Source of the DNA: Planctomycetota bacterium
Lineage (GTDB): Bacteria; Planctomycetota; JACOTG01; JAJDCM01
NCBI GenBank assembly: GCA_029260825.1
Contig: JAJDCM010000406.1
Location: forward strand, 1 to 50,102
Direction: 5' to 3'
DNA: 50,102 nt
A model generated the notes under the pieces. The model had not been told where the DNA came from, did no database searches, and worked only from the letters and a program-made list of their open reading frames with translations. The position numbers and the translations under genes were made by a program. Positions 9,523-19,307 of the stretch are shown piece by piece. The first letter of the stretch is position 1. Each line of letters begins with the position of its first letter.

Positions 9523-10331
9523 GGTACATCGATCCCCATATTCACATGGTTTCCCGGAGCACCGATGACTATCAACGCATGGCGTTGGCCGGCTGTATTG
9601 CGGTGACCGAACCCGCTTTCTGGGCGGGCTACGATCGTTCATCGGCTCAAGGCTTCTTTGACTATTTTCGATTGCTGACCGAAGTTGAGCCCAGGCGGGC
9701 GGCCCAGTATGGAATCCAACATTTTACCTGGCTCTGTATCAATCCGAAGGAAGCTGACGATCCCGGCTTTGCCCGGGAGGTCATCAAGATCATTCCCGAA
9801 TTCTTGAAATGCCCTACGGTTCTTGGAATCGGAGAGATCGGCCTCAACAAGAACACAAAAAATGAGCTCACGATTCTCGAGGAGCAGATCGAACTTGCGG
9901 CCAATCATGATCAGTTGATTCTGGTGCACACCCCTCATCTGGAAGACAAGCGCAAGGGAACGCTCTTGATCATGGATGCACTGCAAAACCAGGGGCAGAT
10001 CGACCCGGGGAGAGTGCTCATTGATCACGTCGAAGAGCATACCGTCGAGCTTGTTCTGGATCGAGGGTTCTGGGCCGGTATGACTCTTTATCCGGATACG
10101 AAGTGTACTCCGCAAAGAGCAGCCGACATCATCGAGGTTTACGGAAACGAGCGCATCTGGATGAATTCGGCCGGTGATTGGGGTCCGAGTGATCCACTGG
10201 CCGTGCCCAAAGCCAGGCTCGAAATGACAAGGCGAGGACATTCTTCGGCGTCTATCGACAAGGTGACCCTTGAGAATCCGCAGGACTTCCTTTCCCAATC
10301 TCCGAGGTTTCAGCTGACGGAGTCACCATGA
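9519..10331 (+). CDS. TatD-like metal-dependent hydrolase
   Basis: A 270-residue amidohydrolase-fold protein. The N-terminal metal motif is YIDPHIHM (HxH at residues 7-9). The IGEIGLNK segment supplies the conserved glutamate, LVHTPHL a metal-binding histidine, DHVEEHT the next histidine, and [15 protein letters not shown] the terminal aspartate. This order matches the TatD/EboB branch of metal-dependent hydrolases. TatD proteins are Mg-dependent exonucleases, whereas EboB-like members act in eustigmatophyte/ebo-type transport loci; the sequence alone does not decide the substrate. It starts with GTG overlapping the upstream stop and ends overlapping the start of the DUF1573 gene (ATGA), so the three genes form one operon. 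Confidence 0.82.
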   Translation: MRYIDPHIHMVSRSTDDYQRMALAGCIAVTEPAFWAGYDRSSAQGFFDYFRLLTEVEPRRAAQYGIQHFTWLCINPKEADDPGFAREVIKIIPEFLKCPTVLGIGEIGLNKNTKNELTILEEQIELAANHDQLILVHTPHLEDKRKGTLLIMDALQNQGQIDPGRVLIDHVEEHTVELVLDRGFWAGMTLYPDTKCTPQRAADIIEVYGNERIWMNSAGDWGPSDPLAVPKARLEMTRRGHSSASIDKVTLENPQDFLSQSPRFQLTESP

Positions 10332-11578
10332 GCGCAGTTCGATGGATCAAGACCTTGGTTCTGCTCGCCCTTTGCCTCTCTTGTTCTGGCACTTTGTTAC
10401 TTGCTCAGGAGGAGAAGAAGGCAGAGGCGGAAGCGGAAAAACCCGACATCGAGTTCGAGACTCCGACCCATGATTTTGGGCGAGCCGAATCAGGTTCGGT
10501 CCTTGAGTATGTCTTTACCTTCAAGAACACCGGCACAGGCACTCTCCGGATCGAGAAAATCACGAGCAAGTGTGGATGCTTCGTCGCCGAATCTTTTGAC
10601 AGAGTCGTTGAGCCGGGAGAGTCCGGGAAGATTCCCGTCCGTTTCGAGACCCGTCGGTTTCGTGGGAAAGTGAGTAAACCCATGTTTGCTTCCACGAACG
10701 TCCCGGAAAAGAAGATGGTGAAGTTTTTCATGGAGGGGGAGATCTATGATGCGATCGCGATCGAGCCCAAGAGTGCGTCCTTTGGCGCGTCCCTGACGAA
10801 CACCCAGGAGTCGAAATACATCACTCTGACGAACAACCTCGAAGAAAAGATTGAGATCAAGAGCGTCAAATTGATTGGAGATGGGTTTGGGGTCAAGCTC
10901 CAGGTGCACGAACCGGGGAGGCGTTTTGTTCTGGAGGTGAGTACCTCTCCTCCCCTGGTCTACGGTGTTAATCGGGCGTCGATCGAGGTCGTGACGAACG
11001 CGAAGAAGTACTCAAAGCTGGAGATCCTTGCGGCAGCCTACGTTCCTCCTCCGATCATGGTGACTCCGTCATCCGTTCAGCTGGCGCCGGTTTCCCGGAG
11101 CAAAATTCGACGTACGGCTTTTGTTCGCCATTCCATGGCCCGGCCGTTTGAGGTTCTGGATGTTCGAATCCTGGGAGCTGAAGCAGGCCTGGAGACCCCG
11201 GTTGCTCCTCGCGAGTCCAAGAAGGTTGCAAACGGACTGCTTACCGAAACTGCGGGGGGTCTTTCCGTTCGCGTTATTCGAGATAAGGATGAAAAGCGGG
11301 GTTATCGCCTCGTTGTAGATGTTCCGAGGGATTATCCTCTGGGAAAAGAGGGGCTTTCCATCGTGATTGATACGAATTCCGCCGAGTATCCAAAGATATC
11401 CGTTCCCATCAAACGGGCCCGAGTCGTCCGGAAGTTGACGGATCGTGAATACGCCGAGGCCCAGCTCGATCGAGACCTGGAGCGTGAAGAACGAATGGCC
11501 ATGAAGCGGGCGAATCGACGAGCCTTGCGGAAGCAAGAAGCTGCCAGTGAGAAGAAGAAGAAGGGGTCGGGAAAGTGA
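10328..11578 (+). CDS. Secreted DUF1573 protein
   Basis: An exported protein of 416 residues with an N-terminal signal ([19 protein letters not shown]). Residues ~40-140 are a classic DUF1573 domain: [45 protein letters not shown], including the conserved CGC motif, then [22 protein letters not shown]. This ASH/MSP-like immunoglobulin fold is common in Bacteroidetes and Planctomycetes cell-surface proteins. A second and third similar fold probably fill residues 140-380 ([25 protein letters not shown]). The C-terminus is strongly charged and ends in a lysine-rich tail (EKKKKGSGK). Its function is unknown. It is coupled by a 4-base overlap to the TatD-like gene. Confidence 0.85.
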   Translation: MSAVRWIKTLVLLALCLSCSGTLLLAQEEKKAEAEAEKPDIEFETPTHDFGRAESGSVLEYVFTFKNTGTGTLRIEKITSKCGCFVAESFDRVVEPGESGKIPVRFETRRFRGKVSKPMFASTNVPEKKMVKFFMEGEIYDAIAIEPKSASFGASLTNTQESKYITLTNNLEEKIEIKSVKLIGDGFGVKLQVHEPGRRFVLEVSTSPPLVYGVNRASIEVVTNAKKYSKLEILAAAYVPPPIMVTPSSVQLAPVSRSKIRRTAFVRHSMARPFEVLDVRILGAEAGLETPVAPRESKKVANGLLTETAGGLSVRVIRDKDEKRGYRLVVDVPRDYPLGKEGLSIVIDTNSAEYPKISVPIKRARVVRKLTDREYAEAQLDRDLEREERMAMKRANRRALRKQEAASEKKKKGSGK

Positions 11579-11675
11579 GCCTTTGATCGGTTGACGCCCA
11601 ATTGAGCCCAATTCGGTGCTTTTTCCCGATCCAAAAAGAAAAGATGACAAGCCTCGTCGTCGCTTTTTCCGATCG

Positions 11676-11698
11676 TATACTAGTGGTGCTTCAGAAGT
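11676..11698 (+). repeat. Solitary sequence resembling the end of the foldback element
   Basis: CTAGTGGTGCTTCAGAAGT, ending at 11698, resembles the terminal sequence of the 162-bp foldback element at 31500-31661 (AGTGGTGTGATTCAGAAAT). The differences are two missing bases and one or two substitutions. No matching inverted partner is visible within a few hundred bases, so it may be a relic or chance. A TATACT hexamer at 11676-11681 partly overlaps it and could serve as a -10 box for alaS, but no good -35 is present. Confidence 0.25.
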
Positions 11699-11778
11699 CC
11701 CGTACATGATTTTCGGGCCCTTGACGTCGATATCCGCTCAAACAAAGTCACATTCCCCAAAAGGATCCCGGTCCACCC

Positions 11779-14565
11779 ATGCGAACGAGCCAACAGATTC
11801 GCCAGGAGTTCATGGACTTCTTCACCAAGAAGCTTGAACACCAGTTTGTCCCATCTTCCCTCGTCGTCCCTCACGATGATCCCACTCTCCTTTTTACCAA
11901 TGCGGGGATGAACCAGTTCAAGGATGTGTTTCTTGCAACCGGTTCCCGGGATTATCGTCGTGCCGTCAACTCCCAGAAGTGCATCCGAGCCGGGGGAAAG
12001 CACAACGACCTTGAAGACGTCGGAAAAGACACCTATCACCACACGTTCTTTGAGATGCTGGGGAACTGGTCGTTCGGTGATTACTTCAAGAAGGAAGCCA
12101 TTGCCTGGGCTTGGGAGTTGTTGACTGAAGTTTGGGGACTCGATAAGAGTCGCCTTCATGCCACTGTTTTTTCCGGAGACGAGGGAGACGGGTTGAAGCC
12201 GGACGAAGAGGCGGCTCAGATCTGGCGGACCGTCACGGATATTGACCCCGAGAACATCCACCTTTGCGGCAAAAAAGACAACTTCTGGGAAATGGGGGAC
12301 AGCGGTCCTTGCGGGCCGTGCAGTGAAATCCACGTTGACCTCACCGAAGACGGCTCAGGGGGGAGCCTGGTCAACGCGGATGACGCCAGGGTCATCGAGA
12401 TCTGGAATCTTGTCTTCATTCAATTCAATCGTGGTCTGGATGGAAAGCTCTCTCCTCTACCCGCGCAACACGTTGATACCGGCATGGGCTTTGAGCGGAT
12501 CACCGCCGTCTTGCAGGGAAAGAAATCCAACTACGACACGGATGTCTTTCTTCCTCTTTTCAAAGCGATCCAGGAGGTTTCCGGTGTTCGTGAATACGGA
12601 AGCGATCTCACGGATAAGATTGATGTCGCGTATCGCGTCATCGCCGATCACATCCGTTGTTTGACTTTTGCTCTGACGGATGGAGCGGTACCCAGCAATG
12701 AAGGTCGCGGCTATGTCCTTCGCCGAATTCTTCGACGGGCGGTGCGGCATGGACGCCAGACTCTGGGAGTCGCAGAACCTTTCCTTCACAAGCTGATCCC
12801 GTCGGTTGTTGCTGCCATGTCCGATGCTTTTCCGGAACTCAAGGAAGATCCCCAGGCTGTTGCGGCGTTGATTCTCGACGAAGAAGAATCCTTCGGTCGC
12901 ACTCTGGATCGGGGAATTCAACTCTTCGAGGAGGCGGCCATCCGTGAAAAAGAAAGCGGTCGAGTCTCGGCTCGGGACGCGTTCATGCTGCATGACACTT
13001 TCGGCTTCCCCCTTGATCTCACCGAAGTGATGGCGGAGGAGCGTGGAATGTCGGTGGATGTGGCGGGTTTTGAGGGATTGATGGAGGACGCTCGTCAGAA
13101 GGCGAGGGGCGTCGGTTCCGGGGAAGTGAATCTGACCGGCCTCCTCGTTTCGGCGGTGCAAAAAAGCGATCTTCAATCCGAGTTCCAGGGCTACGAGAAC
13201 TCACGGCAGAAGAGCGTGGTCAGTGCAGTCTTCCGGTTGAGTGAATCAGGGTCATCGAGGATCGCTTCGGGAGCAGAGGGAGATTGGCTCGCTGTTGTGA
13301 CGGAGATAACGCCTTTCTACGCCGAGGCGGGCGGTCAGGTTGGCGACACGGGTTTTTTGCACTTTGACCGGGGAGTCTTTCGCTGCGAAGGGACTCATAA
13401 AGTCGGTGATGTCATCTTTCATGTCGGTCGAATGGAATCCGGTTTGGCCGAGGAGGGGAGTGCGGTCGATCTTCAGGTCGATGAGAAGCGGCGGGATCAG
13501 ATCCGAGCGAACCACACGGGAACCCACCTTTTGAATCTGGCTCTTCGAGATCTTGTCAATCAAAAGACCCAGCAGAAGGGCTCCCTTGTTGATGATGAAA
13601 AGCTGCGATTTGACTTCTCGAATCCGTCGGGTTTGACTCGGGAACAAGTTGCCGAAATCGAGAGCAAGGTCAACGCCGACATCGCCGCGGATCTTGAGGT
13701 TCACGGGGGCGTGGGTGACATCCAAACGGCTCGAAACATCAACGGACTCCGAGCGGTTTTTGGAGAAAAGTATCCCGATCGAGTGAGAATCGTTTCGATC
13801 GGAGCTCCGGTGGAGGAGCTTCTTTCCAATCCCGAGAACGAGGAGTGGGCTCCTTTTTCGATTGAATTCTGTGGTGGGATTCACCTCTCTCGGACGAGTG
13901 AAGCCAAGAGGTTCATCGTCGTGCAAGAGGAAGCGGTTGCGAAGGGCGTGCGGCGAATCCTTGCATTTACCGGGGGACGGGCGGAAGAGATCTCAAGAAA
14001 AGGGGAGTCATTACTCGCTCGCCTCTCCGCTTTGATGAAGGAGACCGGTGAGCCGCTGGTACAGGGCTTGACGCTTCTCAGTCAGGAACTCAACGAGACA
14101 ACTCTTCCCGCGGTGGTGAGTGCCCGGGTTCGGGAAGGCGTTGCCGAACTTCATAAGACGGTCAAGAAGGCGAAGAAGGAAAAGAGCAAGGGAGCGGCCT
14201 CGGATGTTGTCGAGAAGGCTCAAGCCATAGCCGACGGAATCGAAGGGATGGTAGCCGTTGCGACTCTCGAGGGGGCCGACGCTGGACTTCTCCGGACGGC
14301 CATGGATGTCATCCGGCAGAAGAAGCCGGATGTAGCGCTTCTTCTGGGAGGATCGTCCGAAGACAAATGTTCGTTCGTCGCAGCTGTTCCCAAGGAGCTC
14401 ATCGATCGGGGATTGAAGGCCGGAGATTGGGTTCGAGAAGTTGCCAAGATTGCTGGCGGAGGCGGAGGGGGACGACCCGATATGGCTCAGGCTGGAGGCA
14501 AAGACCCTTCGAAGCTTGAGGAAGCGCTGGAGAAGGGCCGAGAATATGCCGCAGGAAAGATGTAG
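11779..14565 (+). CDS. alaS: Alanyl-tRNA synthetase
   Basis: This enzyme charges tRNA-Ala with alanine and edits mischarged Ser/Gly-tRNA-Ala. At 928 residues it is slightly longer than the usual ~875. The class II catalytic core shows LLFTNAGMNQFKDVF, QKCIRAGGKHNDLEDVG, HHTFFEMLGNWSFGDYF and DSGPCGPCSEIHVD. The editing domain has all four zinc ligands: HTGTH (H579, H583) and CGGIH (C698, H702). The C-terminal C-Ala domain ends with a glycine-rich GGGGGGRPDMAQAGG segment. The ATG at 11779 is chosen because the protein begins directly with the conserved N-terminal sequence; no strong ribosome binding site is visible. It stands alone on the plus strand and ends next to the convergent epimerase gene. 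Confidence 0.98.
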   Translation: MRTSQQIRQEFMDFFTKKLEHQFVPSSLVVPHDDPTLLFTNAGMNQFKDVFLATGSRDYRRAVNSQKCIRAGGKHNDLEDVGKDTYHHTFFEMLGNWSFGDYFKKEAIAWAWELLTEVWGLDKSRLHATVFSGDEGDGLKPDEEAAQIWRTVTDIDPENIHLCGKKDNFWEMGDSGPCGPCSEIHVDLTEDGSGGSLVNADDARVIEIWNLVFIQFNRGLDGKLSPLPAQHVDTGMGFERITAVLQGKKSNYDTDVFLPLFKAIQEVSGVREYGSDLTDKIDVAYRVIADHIRCLTFALTDGAVPSNEGRGYVLRRILRRAVRHGRQTLGVAEPFLHKLIPSVVAAMSDAFPELKEDPQAVAALILDEEESFGRTLDRGIQLFEEAAIREKESGRVSARDAFMLHDTFGFPLDLTEVMAEERGMSVDVAGFEGLMEDARQKARGVGSGEVNLTGLLVSAVQKSDLQSEFQGYENSRQKSVVSAVFRLSESGSSRIASGAEGDWLAVVTEITPFYAEAGGQVGDTGFLHFDRGVFRCEGTHKVGDVIFHVGRMESGLAEEGSAVDLQVDEKRRDQIRANHTGTHLLNLALRDLVNQKTQQKGSLVDDEKLRFDFSNPSGLTREQVAEIESKVNADIAADLEVHGGVGDIQTARNINGLRAVFGEKYPDRVRIVSIGAPVEELLSNPENEEWAPFSIEFCGGIHLSRTSEAKRFIVVQEEAVAKGVRRILAFTGGRAEEISRKGESLLARLSALMKETGEPLVQGLTLLSQELNETTLPAVVSARVREGVAELHKTVKKAKKEKSKGAASDVVEKAQAIADGIEGMVAVATLEGADAGLLRTAMDVIRQKKPDVALLLGGSSEDKCSFVAAVPKELIDRGLKAGDWVREVAKIAGGGGGGRPDMAQAGGKDPSKLEEALEKGREYAAGKM

Positions 14566-14580
14566 GTAGGAGCTGGAAGG

Positions 14581-15564
14581 TTACTCCACCGGGTACGGGC
14601 CTTCCGAGAACTCCTGGGCGTGGTAGCGCTTGATACCGACTTCCTGAGTGAGCTGGCTCCGTGGGTCATTTCCGTCCTGGAGCAGCTTCAAGATTTCAGC
14701 AAAGTCATACCTGGGAGTCCAGCCGAGTTCGGTGCGCGCTTTTTCGTTGACGTAGACCCTGTCGATGCCGGGAAACATCGTCCAGTTCCTGGATTCGTAT
14801 TCTTCGACGTAGCCGGGGTAAATCCGCCTTACGACCGCCGGTGCATCTTTCCGTAGGTCGCAAAGATCGTCCTTCGTGAACGGGGTCGTTGCGCTGATGA
14901 TGTACCGCCCAAACCCAAGGTCTTCCGCTCGATCCATCGCGATCTGGTGAGCACTTACAACGTCGGAAAGCTCGACCCGGCGATGAAGGAATTCGTTCGT
15001 CTTGGCGTTGCCGTCTTCATAGGAGTCTCGAGTCTCTTTTCGATCATCTTCCTCCGGGAAGAAGCGGGACGTTCGCAAGATGAGGCAGGGGAGCCCATGG
15101 TGCAGGTGGAAAAGCTGGCAAAGGTTTTCAGCGGCGGCTTTCGTCACTCCGTAGATGTTCTTGGGGATCGGAGCTACTTCCTCGGTAATCCAGGCCGCGG
15201 GAGAATCGGGAGGAGGAATGAGTGCCCGACCGAATACGCTCGTCGTACTGGTAAAGATGAATGAGGTTACCCTGTTCTTGATGGACTCCTCGAGGAGATT
15301 GAGAGTTCCGGTGATGTTCGTATCGACAAACTCCTGGCGGGTATGGGTCACCACATGGGGCTTGTGAAGGGTCGCGGTGTGCAGAACGACATCGACTCCA
15401 TCCATGCACCTTTCCGTGACGTCACGGTTGCTAATCGTGTCAACGATGTCGGTGACGCTGGACGAGATGATGTCAACGCCAGTTGTCTGATGCCCGCTTC
15501 TGCGCATTGTCCGTACGAGGGCTTCGCCGAGATGTCCGGAACTTCCAGTGACGAGGACCTTCAT
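14581..15564 (-). CDS. NAD-dependent epimerase/dehydratase (extended SDR)
   Basis: A 327-residue short-chain dehydrogenase/reductase of the extended, nucleotide-sugar-epimerase type. The N-terminal Rossmann dinucleotide motif is VTGSSGHLG (GxxGxxG, residues 7-13). HTATLHKPH follows the fourth strand. The catalytic pair is seen as SSTTSVFG-like FTSTTSVFG (Ser/Thr) and YGVTKAAAE (YxxxK). A substrate domain containing VELSDVVSAH and a final ELGWTPRYDF are typical of UDP-sugar epimerases. The substrate is unknown. It follows the ATP-grasp gene by 47 bases on the same strand, so both are probably in one transcript. Confidence 0.88.
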   Translation of the reverse strand: MKVLVTGSSGHLGEALVRTMRRSGHQTTGVDIISSSVTDIVDTISNRDVTERCMDGVDVVLHTATLHKPHVVTHTRQEFVDTNITGTLNLLEESIKNRVTSFIFTSTTSVFGRALIPPPDSPAAWITEEVAPIPKNIYGVTKAAAENLCQLFHLHHGLPCLILRTSRFFPEEDDRKETRDSYEDGNAKTNEFLHRRVELSDVVSAHQIAMDRAEDLGFGRYIISATTPFTKDDLCDLRKDAPAVVRRIYPGYVEEYESRNWTMFPGIDRVYVNEKARTELGWTPRYDFAEILKLLQDGNDPRSQLTQEVGIKRYHAQEFSEGPYPVE

Positions 15565-15611
15565 TCAGCATCTCCTCCGGTTCTTCAGTTCATGGTGACC
15601 GTGGTGAGGAG

Positions 15612-16835
15612 TCAGTTTCCCACTCGAACTTCGATGGTCTGTCCGACTTCGTCAAGGATTCGCCGGAGTTCATCATAATTCTCATGTCCCATGCGGATCC
15701 AGGCGTTGGCCATGTAGCCACCTTCGACGGGCTGGGTCAAAGAGCCGGCCGGGGGGAGGTGGCAGTCGAGAATCGAATCGCCGAACCTCTCCTGAATTGT
15801 TGAGAGCCCCTCGTATCCGGCAATCGTTCCGTCACCTTGTGGTCGGAGGGAGATGAGTCCGGCCGCGAGTCGCCGGGATGCCTTTTTCTCCGTGCCTCCG
15901 TGGACGATCGCCTTTGCCCACTCATCATAGAGATCCAGGTCATTGGCGACGCCGTAGAGATCCCAGAACCTGACACCGGGGGGACGGCATCCGATTTCCG
16001 AAAATCGAAGGCCCTTGGGACCGAAGAACCATTCCATGTGAGTCGCACTCGTCCAGATTCCAAGAGTTTCGATCACTTTTTGACCCATTTCTTTGACTTC
16101 GTCATATCCTGCTTCCGACATGCGATTGGTGGCAATGATCTGGGGCGAGATCCAGCGGGCGCGCATGGCCTCGAGGACATTGGGGTAGTAGTGTGAAACA
16201 AAGTCATGGACGACTCGACCCTCGATGCAGATCGTGTCGTAAAAACCCTCGTGCCCTTCGACGAATTCCTCGACTGCCGTCGGAGCTCCGGCGGAAACGC
16301 CGGTAGTCTCGATGATCTGGGCCAGCTCCTCGTCGTTTCCCGCCCGATAGGTTCCGGCGGATCCAGCCGCATCGCGAGGCTTGAGAATGACCGGATAACC
16401 GACCTTGGAAACGAAGGCTCGCACTTCCGATTCGGACGATGCCCCCGTGGACTCGGCGCAGGGGACTCCGGCTTCCCGAAGCGCCTCCTTCATGGCCGGT
16501 TTGTCCCGACAGAGGTACGCGGTGCGTTCGGTTGTTCCTGGAATGTTGCACGTCGCTCTTACCTTGGCGACGGGAAGGATGTGTGCTTCTACCGTTGTTT
16601 CCAGGCGGTCGACCCATTCCCGGGCCTGGATGCGCCTGACCGCACCTTCCAGTGCTCCTTCGTTTGTCACACTCGGAACCGATTCAAAACCCGCCAGTCC
16701 CGAGATCAGATCGGAGTCCATCATCTCCGGCGGTTTCTCGCTGATGGCGCTGACTCGAGCGCCGGTTCTGAGGAGAGATCGGACGAACTGACCCTGATTC
16801 CTGGGAAAGGAGGGTTCGACGAAGATGACATGCAT
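15612..16835 (-). CDS. ATP-grasp domain carboxylate-amine/thiol ligase-like protein
   Basis: A 407-residue ATP-grasp enzyme, probably forming an acyl-phosphate intermediate and ligating a carboxylate to a nucleophile. The start is the ATG at 16835, with GGGGAA upstream; it gives the normal N-terminal strand MHVIFVEPSFPRNQGQFVRSL. ATP-grasp features are KPAMKEALREAGVPCAES, VGYPVILKPRDAAGSAG (phosphate-binding lysine and glycine-rich loop), VEEFVEGHEGFYDTI, and the metal-binding FSEIGCRPPGV near residue 290. The C-terminal part is also typical (GMA/biotin-carboxylase-like). The substrate is not predictable; it precedes the epimerase gene in the same transcript. Confidence 0.83.
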   Translation of the reverse strand: MHVIFVEPSFPRNQGQFVRSLLRTGARVSAISEKPPEMMDSDLISGLAGFESVPSVTNEGALEGAVRRIQAREWVDRLETTVEAHILPVAKVRATCNIPGTTERTAYLCRDKPAMKEALREAGVPCAESTGASSESEVRAFVSKVGYPVILKPRDAAGSAGTYRAGNDEELAQIIETTGVSAGAPTAVEEFVEGHEGFYDTICIEGRVVHDFVSHYYPNVLEAMRARWISPQIIATNRMSEAGYDEVKEMGQKVIETLGIWTSATHMEWFFGPKGLRFSEIGCRPPGVRFWDLYGVANDLDLYDEWAKAIVHGGTEKKASRRLAAGLISLRPQGDGTIAGYEGLSTIQERFGDSILDCHLPPAGSLTQPVEGGYMANAWIRMGHENYDELRRILDEVGQTIEVRVGN

Positions 16836-16992
16836 GATGATTTCCCCGAGGGTTGGAGCGTTTTTCGTTTCGTGATTATTTTGCCAGAAGCCCGACAGGC
16901 CCACCAGCGCAAAAGAAGCTCCTTGGCCCTGGATGAAGGGTGGTCTGGGGAGTTATGATGGTGTTCCGTCCCCCCCCGTGAGGAGCCCGCGT

Positions 16993-19164
16993 ATGTTTCG
17001 TACCCCAGTTCTTTCCCTGCTCTTTGTCGCCGTTGTGGCCTGTTCGACGGTTTTGTGCCAGCCTGCGATGACCAATACCGGACTCATCCGATCGTCTGCA
17101 TATCGAGAGGGCGAGACTCAAGACGCCCTTGCTTTGTTGATGGTCCAGGAAACCACAACGACAGGCGACCTCAACGGAAACGGTCTTCTCGGGGATATCA
17201 TTCCCCATGTTTTTGACCCGGAGCAGGGTTTTCCGGTCTCTCTTGGAATTGCTGCGCGGGAGGGGAGGGTCAGTCCTGATGGTCTGGTGATCTCGCTCAT
17301 GATTTCGGAATTCACGGATGGGGTGGATTTGAACGGGGACGGCGATCTTATCGACTCGGTTGCCCATGTGCTTGATCGACGAACGTCGGATGGCATCTTG
17401 AACCTGGGGATTGCGGTCAATGCGGCTCCGATCATCGTCGGGGAGCAACTTCTTTGCGTGGTCGATGAAGACGGCCAGGGACGAACCGACCTCAATCAGG
17501 ATCAAGACAGGCTCGATCATATCCTGCATGTCTATGACGTGCCGACGAAGACCCTCACCAATCTGCGAGTGTTTGTCTTCGAGCTTGAGCCTAGATTTTC
17601 CCTCGTGTCCCCGGGGGCGCCGATTCCGATCATGGTGCGGGAGGATGGTCGTGACCTCAATGGAGATCGAGACGGGAACGACCAGGTGCTTCACCTGTTC
17701 GATGGTGCACTCTTCAATGTTCGGCTTGCAGTCGACCGAGTTTTTTCTTCCCCGTTATTCATCATTGCCACGGTGATGGAAGGAAGGCAGGGAAACCAGG
17801 ACCTCAATGGAGATGGGGATACTCAAGATCACCTTCTCTACTTCATCGACAAGGGAGACCCTGCTCAGGCCATCAATCTGGGTGTTTCCTATGGATTCGG
17901 GGATCCTCCCATCTTTACCGAGCAAGCCATCTACTTTCCGGTCGCTGAATCCATGGAGGAGCAGGATCTCAACGGAGATGGCGACTTCCTTGATCTGGGG
18001 GTGCTGCATTTTGATCCATCGTCAGGAGCCATTCAGAACGTCGGGGTCTCTTATGATCACCTCGGGATCTACGGTCACGACTCAGGTCTCTTGTTTGCCG
18101 TCAAGGAGAGTGATGAGGGAGCGTCTGATTTGAACGGTGATGGAGACCTTGTCGATGCGGTGTTTCATACGTACGAAGCCACATCGGGGATGGTACGAAA
18201 CACGGGCCTGACGGGTCGCTTGTTTTCCAATGTTACGGACACCGGCCAGGTCTCGGACGGGCTCCTTCTCTCGGTGAGGGAGTTTGATGTGACGAGCGAC
18301 TTGAATCGGGATGGAGATATTTTTGACAATGTCTTGCACTGGTTACCTTCCACAAAGGTGTCTCCGGTTAACCTGGGTCTCGCCGGCGTTGTAAGGTGTG
18401 TTACCGAGCGCGGAGCCATACTTCTGGTCGACGAAGCCAATCAGGGAATGCAAGATCTCAATCTCGATGGAGACATCGATGATGACGTCGCATTCGGGTT
18501 GAATTTTGCTACACGAGAAGTTGCTTCTCTTGGATTGGGGATGGGAAGCTCCTTTACCTGTCTTGGAGATGGTCGGTTGCATGTCATCCCGGTTTCGGAA
18601 ACCCGTGCCAATGATCTCAACGGCGATGGCGACCGGAACGATGTCGTTTTTCTCACCTTTGACTTTCTTGGTTGCCCGAGGGCCGGAAACGTCAATGCGG
18701 GTGCCGGTGCCATTACGGATGTTCTTTTCGTGAACGGAAGCGCCGGATCTGGACGTGAACGGGTTGTCGAATATTCCGTCCTCTTACCGCTTGAGATTCG
18801 CATGAAACGGCCGCCCTCGGTCTCCGTGTCCAGGGTGGCACCCTATGCGGTTTACGCCTGGCTTGAGGTGCCTTCTCGATCAACCCAGCGAAGGCTTCCT
18901 TTTGGCATGGGCGTCAGCTGCCAGGTAATGCCCATTTCGTTTGAAACGACAAGACCCAACATCATCTGGAACAACGCAGGAAAAGATCGAGTGCTTGGTA
19001 GGTCCGATCTTCCCTCGTCGCCCGCGCCGAATACTTTTGTTTTCGTGGAGAATGTGCGTCGTTTTGCAACCGTGTTTCTTCAGGGCCTCATTTTTGATCC
19101 GGGTTCCCAGGCTTCGGTTCAAGCGAGCATTACTAACGGGATCCTCATGCGTCCGGTCCAGTAA
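16993..19164 (+). CDS. Secreted protein with ten DLNGDGD calcium-loop repeats
   Basis: The start is the ATG at 16993, with AGGAG 8 bases upstream; it opens a signal peptide (TPVLSLLFVAVVACSTVLC). The 723-residue protein contains ten copies of D-L-N-x-D/N-x-D-x-x-D-x-V-x-H. They begin at nucleotides 17167, 17326, 17488, 17653, 17800, 17965, 18127, 18298, 18454 and 18613, spaced 49-57 codons apart. Each copy looks like a dockerin/EF-hand-type calcium loop followed by a beta strand (HVFD, HVLD, HVYD, HLFD...). The regular period suggests a propeller or solenoid whose blades are each stabilised by calcium. The last ~170 residues are a separate beta-rich domain. I do not recognise the family. A hairpin follows the stop. 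Confidence 0.8.
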   Translation: MFRTPVLSLLFVAVVACSTVLCQPAMTNTGLIRSSAYREGETQDALALLMVQETTTTGDLNGNGLLGDIIPHVFDPEQGFPVSLGIAAREGRVSPDGLVISLMISEFTDGVDLNGDGDLIDSVAHVLDRRTSDGILNLGIAVNAAPIIVGEQLLCVVDEDGQGRTDLNQDQDRLDHILHVYDVPTKTLTNLRVFVFELEPRFSLVSPGAPIPIMVREDGRDLNGDRDGNDQVLHLFDGALFNVRLAVDRVFSSPLFIIATVMEGRQGNQDLNGDGDTQDHLLYFIDKGDPAQAINLGVSYGFGDPPIFTEQAIYFPVAESMEEQDLNGDGDFLDLGVLHFDPSSGAIQNVGVSYDHLGIYGHDSGLLFAVKESDEGASDLNGDGDLVDAVFHTYEATSGMVRNTGLTGRLFSNVTDTGQVSDGLLLSVREFDVTSDLNRDGDIFDNVLHWLPSTKVSPVNLGLAGVVRCVTERGAILLVDEANQGMQDLNLDGDIDDDVAFGLNFATREVASLGLGMGSSFTCLGDGRLHVIPVSETRANDLNGDGDRNDVVFLTFDFLGCPRAGNVNAGAGAITDVLFVNGSAGSGRERVVEYSVLLPLEIRMKRPPSVSVSRVAPYAVYAWLEVPSRSTQRRLPFGMGVSCQVMPISFETTRPNIIWNNAGKDRVLGRSDLPSSPAPNTFVFVENVRRFATVFLQGLIFDPGSQASVQASITNGILMRPVQ

Positions 19165-19171
19165 TCGATTG

Positions 19172-19203
19172 CCGGGAAACAGGGATCGTGGGTTGTTTCC
19201 CGG
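19172..19203 (+). terminator. Hairpin terminator after the DLNGDGD repeat gene
   Basis: CCGGGAAACA (19172-19181) and TGTTTCCCGG (19194-19203) form a perfect 10-bp stem with a 12-base loop, starting 8 bases after the stop codon. There is no long T run, but a second weaker palindrome (GGAACATTGTTTCC) follows directly. A transcription terminator or transcript-end stabiliser is likely. Confidence 0.5.
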
Positions 19204-19307
19204 AACATTGTTTCCAGGAACGGGGCCGGGTCTCCCTCGTATGAACACAACTCGGTTCTCGATGTTCGTCGGCAGAAGCCGGCTACGAATCTAATGGAGG
19301 TTTTCTC

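Noticed and set aside
16993..19164. DNA-level tandem repeats or CRISPR-like array in the DLNGDGD gene
   Set aside because: The repeats are conserved as protein, not as DNA, with 147-171 base spacing and no constant spacer-repeat pattern.
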